Counted from the stretch's first letter, positions 1-4,861 are shown. The stretch is 6,907 nt of DNA from Phycisphaerae bacterium (GCA_030613765.1 JAUWLI010000161.1:1-6907); one strand, 5' to 3'. Notes: generated from the letters alone by a model not told the origin. Numbers and translations: made by a program.

Positions 1-140
1 ACAAGCAATGCTGCCAAAAGTCCGATTTGCGGACCTGACCCCTGTGACAGGTCCCCACTCTCCTGGATCTCTGCTCCTTGTTCTGACCCGCCGATATTCT
101 CTTGGATTTGATTTCCAGGCGTTCCGCTTTTTTCACTCAT
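1..140 (-). CDS. Unidentified protein, N-terminal part only (cut by left window edge)
   Basis: Reading leftwards from the ATG at 140-138, 46 codons stay open to the window edge. An in-frame TAA lies three codons upstream of this ATG, so it is the first possible start. The visible protein starts MSEKSGTPGNQIQEN and is rich in Gly, Ser, Gln and Glu, so probably disordered. It ends in a more hydrophobic stretch (PQIGLLAALL) that could begin a membrane segment. I do not recognise the family. A promoter-like pair lies immediately upstream (147-175), which supports transcription here. No Shine-Dalgarno lies within 20 bases of the ATG. Codons 29-36 or so are encoded by an inverted repeat (31-54). 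Either this is a real gene whose diagnostic domains lie outside the window, or it is a chance ORF. The promoter makes the first more likely. Confidence 0.4.
   Translation of the reverse strand, partial: MSEKSGTPGNQIQENIGGSEQGAEIQESGDLSQGSGPQIGLLAALL
31..54. repeat. Inverted repeat, GGACCTG / CAGGTCC, 10-base loop
   Basis: The arms at 31-37 and 48-54 are perfect 7-bp complements around a 10-base loop. The repeat lies inside the minus-strand ORF at 1-140. The GGGGTCAGGTCC-like wording on the minus strand resembles REP-type palindromes found scattered in some bacterial genomes, but with one copy here that comparison is only suggestive. Confidence 0.5.
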
Positions 141-146
141 AGAATC

Positions 147-175
147 AGTTTACGACCAAACACACTTAACGTCAA
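147..175 (-). promoter_or_regulatory. Sigma-70-like promoter for the minus-strand ORF at 1-140
   Basis: Read on the minus strand, TTGACG (175-170) and TAAACT (152-147) are separated by exactly 17 bases. Only six bases separate the -10 box from the ATG at 140, so a transcript starting at the usual distance would begin at or next to the start codon and be leaderless or nearly so. Confidence 0.5.
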
Positions 176-182
176 TAGTTGT

Positions 183-263
183 TTACCCTCCTTCGCCGCC
201 GCCGTAACCGCCACCTCCAAAGCCTTCTTCAACATGAATCTTTAAACAATAACCAATCATCAT
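183..263 (-). other. Short glycine-rich ORF, 26 codons, possible gene-tail remnant
   Basis: The minus-strand ORF starts at tandem ATGs (263-258), directly after an in-frame TGA, and ends in TAA at 185-183. The peptide ends HVEEGFGGGGYGGGEGG. Such Gly/Tyr-rich ends are common as low-complexity C-terminal tails, so this may be the decayed end of a longer protein. It lies 42 bases upstream of the minus-strand ATG at 140. Nothing shows that it is translated. It could equally be chance, as GGC/GGT-rich DNA readily gives such peptides. Confidence 0.15.
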
Positions 264-309
264 TCATCCTTAATCATTTGTAATGAGCGACGAATGACGA
301 AAAATTTTC

Positions 310-337
310 TTGCTTTCCTTAACATCCCCACTATAAT
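310..337 (+). promoter_or_regulatory. Possible upstream promoter for the sulfatase gene
   Basis: A perfect TATAAT at 332-337 lies 16 bases after TTGCTT (310-315), which matches the -35 consensus only in its first three bases. It would give a leader of about 130 bases. It is the weaker of the two candidates in this spacer. Confidence 0.25.
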
Positions 338-365
338 ACCACTCATTGAAGGGGGACGAACACCC

Positions 366-392
366 TTGATGTGTAATATGAAAATATATAAT
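366..392 (+). promoter_or_regulatory. Candidate promoter for the sulfatase gene
   Basis: TTGATG at 366-371 is followed by a perfect TATAAT at 387-392 (15-base spacing) or by TAATAT at 389-394 (17-base spacing). Transcription would start near 400 and leave a leader of about 75 bases. The surrounding 375-400 stretch is strongly AT-rich. The rest of the 141-475 spacer holds no convincing gene. Confidence 0.35.
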
Positions 393-405
393 ATTCGAAA
401 TGCGG

Positions 406-418
406 GATACGCTTCACG
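406..418. repeat. 13-bp dispersed repeat GATACGCTTCACG, copy 1
   Basis: The identical 13-mer occurs at 4849-4861 in the other large spacer, about 4.4 kb away, in the same orientation. Both copies lie outside genes. This suggests a dispersed intergenic repeat family in this genome rather than coding sequence. Confidence 0.5.
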
Positions 419-464
419 ATATACGAAAGATTATATAGTGGTCTTCACCCTGCCAATCCCGGTT

Positions 465-468
465 GGAG
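465..468 (+). promoter_or_regulatory. Shine-Dalgarno GGAG of the sulfatase gene
   Basis: GGAG(A) ends seven bases before the ATG at 476, a standard spacing. It picks this ATG as the start, consistent with the Tat signal beginning seven residues in. Confidence 0.6.
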
Positions 469-475
469 AACGCCG

Positions 476-2101
476 ATGAGAATTGTTGACAAAACTCGAC
501 GACGGTTCCTTAAGAGGATAGCGGCCGGGGCGGCGTTTTTCGGATTGTCTCCGCAATCAATGACCGAGGCGTCCCCTAAGCAAGATCCTCTCACCCGTCC
601 CAACATCCTGTGGATAAGTTGTGAAGACATCAGTCCCGACCTCGCCTGCTACGGCGATGACTACGCCGTGACACCAAACCTCGACCGCCTCGCCGCGCAG
701 GGTTGCCGCTACACAAATGCCTTTGTCCCATTTCCGGTCTGTGCTCCCACACGTTCCTCGATTATCACAGGAATCTACCCTGGCACGCTCGGCTCGATGC
801 ACATGCGGACCTCGCTCAGGGGTTACGAATGTGTACCACCTGCTTACGTTCGCTGTTTTCCCGAGTACCTCCGAATGGCCGGATACTATTGCTCAAATCA
901 CACTAAGACCGATTACCAGTTTACCCCGCCTTTCACCACATGGGACGCCAAACGGGGCAACTGGCGCAACAAAGACCGCCCCAAAGATGCACCTTTTTTC
1001 TCCGTCATCAACCTCGCCGTTACGCATGAAAGCAAATGCTGGAACATCGAAAAAACTGTCCACGATCCCGCAAAGGTCAAAGTCCCGCCGTACTACCCCG
1101 ATACTCCTGTCGTCCGGCGCAACCTCGCAAAGTACTACGACAACATCACTACAATGGACAAACAACTCGGCGATATCCTTAACAAACTCGATGCTGACGG
1201 CCTCGCCGAAAGTACCGTCGTTTTCTTCTGGAGCGACCATGGCCGCGGCCTGCCACGATGCAAACGCTGGCCGTATGATTCCGGCCTCCGTGTCCCGCTC
1301 ATCATCCGCGCACCACAAACAATCGTGCCCGGCAGCGTCAGCGATGAGCTCGTAAACCTCATTGATCTTGCCCCAACCGTCCTGGGCCTCGCCGGCGTTC
1401 AGGTCCCCTCGACGATGCAGGGCAGGGTTATATTTGGCAATAAGAAAGCACACGGGCCGAAATACGTCTTCGGCGGACGCAATCGAATGGACGCTAAAAG
1501 CTACGATTTCATACGCACTTCTCGCGACAAACGCTACCGCTACATTCGAAACTTCACCCCGAACATACCCTACGCTCAAACTATCCCTTACATGGAGAAA
1601 ATGCCGATAATGCAGCAGTGGCGCCTGCTGCACTCACAGGGCAGACTAAAGGGACCCCAAACATTGTTCTTCAGGCATCCCAAGCCTGACCACGAACTAT
1701 ACGACCTCGAAAACGACGCCCATGAGGTCAACAACCTTGCATCTTCACCCGACCATCAGCACATCCTCAAAAGAATGAAGGCCGCGTTGGACGCATGGAT
1801 GAAGGAAACTTCCGACTTGGGGGCAATTCCCGAAGATAAGTTAATTGAAAGGATGTGGCCGGGCCGCAAACAACCCGTCACGGCAATCCCAACCATCGAG
1901 GCCGCCCCAGCCCCAAACGGCAAAGTCATGGTAAAACTGTCCTGTAAAACCAAAGGCACATCAATTGGATACCGCATCGGCGGCCGACAACGCTGGCTCG
2001 TCTACGAAAAACCAATTACCCTGAATGCCGGAACAAAATTGACCGCAAAGGCCATCCGCATCGGATACAAAACAAGCCCTGAAATCAAAAAGACATTATA
2101 A
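476..2101 (+). CDS. Tat-exported sulfatase with C-terminal chitobiase/hexosaminidase-type module
   Basis: This 541-residue type I (formylglycine) sulfatase hydrolyses sulfate esters or N-sulfate groups, probably of sulfated glycans, after export. Residues 7-13 (TRRRFLK) match the twin-arginine signal, and a hydrophobic Ala/Gly/Phe segment follows to about 26, so the protein is predicted to fold in the cytoplasm and cross by Tat. The core starts at RPNILWISCED (41-51), where Asp51 is a likely Ca ligand. The signature CAPTR is at 89-93, and Cys89 is the residue converted to formylglycine. NHTKTDYQF (141-149), His184, and SDHG (253-256) supply further active-site and metal residues. Residues of about 470-541 look like a CHB_HEX_C_1/Fn3-associated beta module (PTIEAAP, YRIGG, YEKPITL, TAKAIRIGYKTS), possibly glycan-binding, although the usual T-x-DGS-x-P turn is missing. 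The Cys-type signature is compatible with FGE or anSME maturation, and neither gene is in the window. Related planctomycete proteins are often labelled heparan N-sulfatase, but the substrate is not determined here. Leu codons are strongly CTC-biased. Confidence 0.95.
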   Translation: MRIVDKTRRRFLKRIAAGAAFFGLSPQSMTEASPKQDPLTRPNILWISCEDISPDLACYGDDYAVTPNLDRLAAQGCRYTNAFVPFPVCAPTRSSIITGIYPGTLGSMHMRTSLRGYECVPPAYVRCFPEYLRMAGYYCSNHTKTDYQFTPPFTTWDAKRGNWRNKDRPKDAPFFSVINLAVTHESKCWNIEKTVHDPAKVKVPPYYPDTPVVRRNLAKYYDNITTMDKQLGDILNKLDADGLAESTVVFFWSDHGRGLPRCKRWPYDSGLRVPLIIRAPQTIVPGSVSDELVNLIDLAPTVLGLAGVQVPSTMQGRVIFGNKKAHGPKYVFGGRNRMDAKSYDFIRTSRDKRYRYIRNFTPNIPYAQTIPYMEKMPIMQQWRLLHSQGRLKGPQTLFFRHPKPDHELYDLENDAHEVNNLASSPDHQHILKRMKAALDAWMKETSDLGAIPEDKLIERMWPGRKQPVTAIPTIEAAPAPNGKVMVKLSCKTKGTSIGYRIGGRQRWLVYEKPITLNAGTKLTAKAIRIGYKTSPEIKKTL

Positions 2102-2116
2102 TAACCCACCAGCCTG

Positions 2117-2139
2117 TCCCTGCATGCCGTAGGCAGGGA
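2117..2139. terminator. Hairpin after the sulfatase stop, possible terminator
   Basis: TCCCTGC (2117-2123) and GCAGGGA (2133-2139) form a perfect 7-bp GC-rich stem with a 9-base loop, starting 15 bases after the stop codon. No T-tract follows, so it is not a canonical Rho-independent terminator. It could be an mRNA 3'-end stabiliser or a dispersed palindrome. Confidence 0.35.
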
Positions 2140-2165
2140 TCCGGAATCGTAGGTGCAATGCACAC

Positions 2166-2199
2166 CAATTCTAAATTCTACCTTCTCAATTCTAAATTC
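2166..2199. repeat. Two tandem copies of CAATTCTAAATTC, 21-base period
   Basis: The 13-mer occurs at 2166-2178 and 2187-2199, separated by eight bases. The AT-rich wording recalls CTAAATACTA, repeated at 5061-5084. Both are spacer minirepeats without coding potential. Confidence 0.6.
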
Positions 2200-2202
2200 C
2201 CC

Positions 2203-2231
2203 TTGCTGTATTTTCCACTCCATGCTAATAT
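2203..2231 (+). promoter_or_regulatory. Candidate promoter of the helicase cassette
   Basis: TTGCTG (2203-2208) is followed after exactly 17 bases by TAATAT (2226-2231). A second -10-like element, TATAAA, lies at 2247-2252. Either would transcribe the truncated restriction-enzyme leader at 2277, the small ORF and the helicase. The boxes are only partial consensus matches. Confidence 0.35.
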
Positions 2232-2276
2232 TACAAAAAATCGGACTATAAAAAAAGCTATGGAGAAAACAGAGAA

Positions 2277-2363
2277 ATGGCTAACGTACCTTCCAGAGTG
2301 GTAGAGCTTATCGAAACGTTTGACCGTAACATCGACGCCTACGGCGGCTGGCCAATAGAGTAA
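2277..2363 (+). pseudogene. 5' remnant of an Eco57I-like (type IIG) restriction-methylase gene
   Basis: The ATG at 2277, with GGAGA at 2262-2266 ten bases upstream, opens 28 codons ending in TAA at 2361-2363. The segment VVELIETFDRNIDAY closely resembles the first helix of Eco57I-family restriction-modification proteins. From memory of that family, it normally continues with a YNE-x-Q-x-RREF segment. Here the match breaks after DAY and the frame runs through GGWPIE to a stop. The break coincides with a 13-bp sequence (2345-2357) that recurs at 4765-4777. The matching C-terminal end of the same family is found 2.2 kb downstream (4582-4743). The fragment keeps its ribosome binding site, so it may now act as a translated leader for the cassette. 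The homology is short and recognised by eye, so moderate confidence. Confidence 0.5.
2345..2357. repeat. Left copy of 13-bp flanking direct repeat CGGCTGGCCAATA
   Basis: An identical 13-mer in the same orientation lies at 4765-4777, just after the restriction-enzyme 3' remnant. The two copies bracket the small ORF, helicase and tail (2.42 kb between copy starts). The flanking bases do not extend the match. The left copy sits exactly where similarity to the restriction enzyme stops. Confidence 0.6.
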
Positions 2364-2378
2364 ACTATGAGAATTATT

Positions 2379-2383
2379 GGAGG
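2379..2383 (+). promoter_or_regulatory. Strong Shine-Dalgarno GGAGG for the 42-codon ORF
   Basis: GGAGG ends seven bases before the GTG at 2391, the best ribosome binding site in the cassette. It selects GTG 2391 over the ATG at 2367 (same frame) and the ATG at 2398 (other frame, 14 bases away). Confidence 0.5.
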
Positions 2384-2390
2384 ATTATAT

Positions 2391-2519
2391 GTGAGTCATG
2401 ATTGCAGACATGACTGGCTGGAGGGTTTCGATAACTCGCGAGTCTTCAGAGTACTCAGTCTGCGTGAAGAACGCCCAGTTCCATCGAGGAGAATGGCCAG
2501 ACATGGGGGATACAGATAG
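2391..2519 (+). CDS. Small ORF of unknown function, coupled to the helicase
   Basis: The GTG at 2391 opens 42 codons ending in TAG (2517-2519). The last base of the stop is the first base of the helicase GTG start (TAGTG), an arrangement typical of translational coupling. The frame can also be read from ATG 2367 (50 codons), but the GGAGG at 2379-2383 is perfectly spaced for 2391. The peptide (SHDCRHDWLEGFDNSR...) has a His/Cys/Asp-rich start and an Arg-rich end, with no hydrophobic segment. I do not recognise it. It could be a true small partner, a leader peptide controlling helicase translation, or the surviving 3' end of a lost upstream partner gene. Three dyad-symmetric DNA elements overlap its first half. 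Confidence 0.4.
   Translation: MSHDCRHDWLEGFDNSRVFRVLSLREERPVPSRRMARHGGYR
2394..2415. repeat. Inverted repeat AGTCATG-N8-CATGACT
   Basis: The perfect 7-bp arms at 2394-2400 and 2409-2415 flank eight bases, starting just after the GTG of the small ORF. The spacing fits either a protein-binding dyad or an RNA hairpin close to the ribosome binding site. No T-run follows, so it is not a terminator. Confidence 0.5.
2434..2456. promoter_or_regulatory. Pair of perfect palindromes upstream of the helicase
   Basis: ACTCGCGAGT (2434-2443) and GAGTACTC (2449-2456) are both fully palindromic and share the GAGT/ACTC half-site, with five bases between them. They lie 63-85 bases before the helicase start. 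They may form an operator or a compact RNA structure. Function is inferred from symmetry only. Confidence 0.35.
2505..2510 (+). promoter_or_regulatory. Shine-Dalgarno GGGGGA of the helicase, GTG start
   Basis: The purine block GGGGGA ends eight bases before GTG 2519. Together with the TAGTG overlap it supports GTG 2519 as the start. The frame remains open upstream only to a TGA at 2465 and offers no standard start codon before 2519. Confidence 0.5.
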
Positions 2520-4585
2520 TGGCAATTACACCAGCTCAAAAAGCCGCGGCGGAAGAGCGTCAGTGGCAAGCAGCACGCGACACCGCGACTCAAGTGCGTA
2601 TTGTGGCAGGTCCAGGTACGGGCAAGTCGCGCACTATCGAAAAACGTGTTGCTCACCTTCTGGAGAATGGGGCAGAGCCGGACGAACTTTACGTGATCTC
2701 GTTCACGCGAGCTACGTGCGCTGAGCTTCGTGATCGTATTCAGAGTTTTTGTGCAGATCGGTCGTGTGGTTCACTGGCTCCCGATGTGCGCGTGTCCACA
2801 ATGCATTCTCTTGCCCTTCGCATACTGCGGCGGGCGAACCTGCTGACCTCTTATCCGAGCACACCGATAATCCTCGATACGTGGGAACAGAAGAACGTGT
2901 ACGACGGAGAACTCGCTTCTGTGATAGGTTGTACTCCCGGTCGAGCGGCTGAAATCCGGCTCGCCCATGATGCCCAGTGGCAGACGCTCGACCCACAATA
3001 CGTGAACCAAGCCCAAATCACGCGAGCGGAACGACTAGGATTCAATGCTTTCCACGTTAGCCGCACGAACCTGTACAGTTGTGTCTTGCCCGGAGAAGTG
3101 ATCTTCAAGTGTGTGGATGCGTTAAGAAGTGGCGCGTTGAACCCAAGTAGGCTTCCTCCAATGTCTCACTTGGTTGTCGACGAGTTTCAAGACCTAAACG
3201 CCTGCGATCAAGAGTTCATTAGATTACTTGCGGCGCAAGGTGCTGTCCTTTTCATCGCAGGTGACGATGACCAGAGTATATACTCGTTCCGACATGCTAA
3301 CCCCGATGGTATTGTCCAGTTTTCCACTACGTACCCTGCCTCCAGAACACATGTGCTGACTGACTGCTTTCGGTGTGCGCCAGCTATAGCCAGCGCGGCA
3401 AGTCGGCTGATAGAGTATAATCCCAACCGCGAACCTAAGACGCTCAACGCACTCTACGCACAGGCTGATCCACCCGTTCAGGGCCAAGTGCTGGTTTGGT
3501 CCTTCCGTACGGCGCGTGCCGAGGCGAGGGCCATTGCCGAGTCGTGCAGGGAACTGATCGACGCCGACATGGCTAGCCGTGAAGATGAGATACTTGTACT
3601 CATCTCAAACCGCAGAGTTCAACTGGACATGCTAAGGGACGAGTTCCGCGAACTGAATGTTCCTTTCGAGCCGCCACCGGGAGCCAGTCTCATAGATGAG
3701 TATGAGCCCATTCGGGCGGTGTATTCGGTCCTCAGAATCGCACGAGACCATACCATGGGTGAGGACGACTACCCTGCCCATCGGGATCTGCTGGGCCTCC
3801 TTTCTGGTGTTGGTCTGGGGACAGCCAAAGCGATTGGTGACGCTTGTATCGAGAACAATCAGAACTACCGCAACCTTTTCTACTTGCCGACGCTCCCAAG
3901 TTGGTTGCCCCAACGAGCAGCGAGGGCCGCCGTTCGCGTAGCAGCAGTTGCCCAGGCAGCATCCACATGGGCTTTGACTGACACTGTGGCTGAGCGATCC
4001 ACCGACATTGCAGGTGTTCTCGAAAACCATGTCTTTACATCCGGGAGAAATGCAGGTCGCAGTGTACGAATGTGGAATAAGTTGGCTGAGCTACTACCTG
4101 ATACAATGACGCTTGAAGAGCTTATTCAATTTCTGGGGGCGGACACAGAAGCCGACCAAAGATCTGTATTTGAACTCGCGTCTCAGAGAACGAAGTCTGA
4201 GCAGGAGGCTACTACTGGCCCAGAAACGAAGCGGATTCACATCTTGACCATGCATGGAGCAAAGGGCCTAACAGGCAAGATTGTCTTCATCCCTTCTGTT
4301 GAGCAGGGTATAATGCCGAGCTTCAGGGCGCTGCAAGCAACTGGTTTAGTTATTGAGAACCGGCGTCTCTTCTATGTCTCGGTGACAAGGGCAATGGCCT
4401 GTTGTATCATAAGTCACGCTACACAACACACGGGAGCGCAGGCTCAGGTGCTGCGACAACAGTCAGTGGTTCGGCTGACCCGGTCGCAGTTTCTGAGTGA
4501 AATGGAAGTAAACAGTACTAGCCGTACTTCTGGCCTTTCGGCCTCAGAGGCAACAGAAATCGTATCGCAAGTGAACAGCTTATGA
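2519..4585 (+). CDS. UvrD/Rep/PcrA-type superfamily 1A DNA helicase
   Basis: This 688-residue protein is a complete SF1A (3'-5') ATP-dependent DNA helicase. Motifs appear in order: Q-motif region near Gln7, Walker A AGPGTGKS (30-37), motif Ia VISFTRATCAELRDRI (59-74), Ib STMHSLALRIL (93-103), Walker B DEFQD (221-225), motif III AGDDDQSIYSFRHA (247-260), motif IV around Arg285, an HhH-like SGVGLGTAKAIG in the 2B region (429-440), motif V LTMHGAKGLTGKIVF (576-590) and motif VI RRLFYVSVTRA (615-625). No catalytic residue is missing. Length is near that of PcrA/UvrD (about 720). No nuclease domain is visible N- or C-terminally. Leu and Arg codons are mixed, unlike the CTC/CGC-biased sulfatase, suggesting different ancestry. 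It begins at GTG overlapping the upstream small ORF and its stop overlaps the next ATG. Being bounded by two ends of a restriction enzyme, it is more likely a defence-associated helicase (as in GajB-type partners) than the housekeeping repair enzyme, but that is inference. Confidence 0.93.
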   Translation: MAITPAQKAAAEERQWQAARDTATQVRIVAGPGTGKSRTIEKRVAHLLENGAEPDELYVISFTRATCAELRDRIQSFCADRSCGSLAPDVRVSTMHSLALRILRRANLLTSYPSTPIILDTWEQKNVYDGELASVIGCTPGRAAEIRLAHDAQWQTLDPQYVNQAQITRAERLGFNAFHVSRTNLYSCVLPGEVIFKCVDALRSGALNPSRLPPMSHLVVDEFQDLNACDQEFIRLLAAQGAVLFIAGDDDQSIYSFRHANPDGIVQFSTTYPASRTHVLTDCFRCAPAIASAASRLIEYNPNREPKTLNALYAQADPPVQGQVLVWSFRTARAEARAIAESCRELIDADMASREDEILVLISNRRVQLDMLRDEFRELNVPFEPPPGASLIDEYEPIRAVYSVLRIARDHTMGEDDYPAHRDLLGLLSGVGLGTAKAIGDACIENNQNYRNLFYLPTLPSWLPQRAARAAVRVAAVAQAASTWALTDTVAERSTDIAGVLENHVFTSGRNAGRSVRMWNKLAELLPDTMTLEELIQFLGADTEADQRSVFELASQRTKSEQEATTGPETKRIHILTMHGAKGLTGKIVFIPSVEQGIMPSFRALQATGLVIENRRLFYVSVTRAMACCIISHATQHTGAQAQVLRQQSVVRLTRSQFLSEMEVNSTSRTSGLSASEATEIVSQVNSL

Positions 4586-4743
4586 GAAACGACCATAGAT
4601 TGTTTGAGGATTATCTGCAAAATAGCTCCAAGCAGGCCAAGGTCAGAAACAATGAAAAACAGATTCACCAGATGGTTTACAAACTTTACGGCCTGAGCGA
4701 CAAAGAAATCGCCATAGTGGAAGAACATAGTAAATCAAATTGA
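4582..4743 (+). pseudogene. 3' remnant of an Eco57I-like restriction-methylase, overlapping the helicase stop
   Basis: The ATG at 4582-4584 overlaps the helicase TGA (4583-4585) as ATGA and opens 53 codons to TGA at 4741-4743. The second half, QMVYKLYGLSDKEIAIVE, is very like the extreme C-terminus of Eco57I/type IIG restriction-methylases, which typically end in a Q-I-D-x-L-V-Y-x-L-YGL-T-x-E-E-I-x-I-VE pattern and stop a few residues later, as here. No catalytic methylase (NPPY) or nuclease motif is present. The first 15 or so residues (MRNDHRLFEDYLQ) look charged and helical, and I cannot assign them. No separate Shine-Dalgarno is apparent, so translation would depend on coupling to the helicase. 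It pairs with the 5' remnant at 2277-2363. It could be an inert leftover or a retained small protein. Confidence 0.55.
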
Positions 4744-4764
4744 CGAAACAATCACAACACCCTC

Positions 4765-4777
4765 CGGCTGGCCAATA
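4765..4777. repeat. Right copy of 13-bp flanking direct repeat CGGCTGGCCAATA
   Basis: The match to 2345-2357 is exact. This copy begins 22 bases after the stop of the restriction-enzyme 3' remnant. Confidence 0.6.
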
Positions 4778-4848
4778 AAATTAGAAACCTATCGCGCAGC
4801 GATCCCACAATTTTTATTTTCCCATTTTAATCTTTGATTTTCCATCGA

Positions 4849-4861
4849 GATACGCTTCACG
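4849..4861. repeat. 13-bp dispersed repeat GATACGCTTCACG, copy 2
   Basis: It is identical to 406-418 and in the same orientation. It is followed by a CGAGCGACAAGCGACTGGCGA-like, GCGAC-rich stretch. Confidence 0.5.

Noticed and set aside
294..479. 61-codon plus-strand ORF ending in an ATGA overlap with the sulfatase start
   Set aside because: It has no good ribosome binding site, runs through promoter-like AT-rich sequence and the dispersed GATACGCTTCACG repeat, and shows no recognisable domain. The overlap is probably chance.
717..1355. 212-codon plus-strand ORF in another frame of the sulfatase
   Set aside because: It is a shadow ORF with low-complexity Ser/Thr-rich translation and no start signals.
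893..1633. 246-codon minus-strand ORF opposite the sulfatase
   Set aside because: It is a shadow frame produced by the sulfatase's biased codons. The plus-strand gene there has full family motifs, and the antisense product has none.
2398..2724. 108-codon ORF overlapping the helicase start
   Set aside because: Its ATG is 14 bases from the GGAGG, it overlaps the helicase by about 200 bases, and it has no domain. The 42-codon ORF in another frame has the better ribosome binding site and junction.
2391..4585. Complete Gabija system (GajA nuclease plus GajB helicase)
   Set aside because: Only a helicase is present. There is no OLD/TOPRIM nuclease gene in the window, and the 42-codon ORF is too short and not recognisable as one.
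2277..4743. Insertion sequence or transposon
   Set aside because: No transposase, integrase or terminal inverted repeats are visible. The only boundary signals are short direct repeats.
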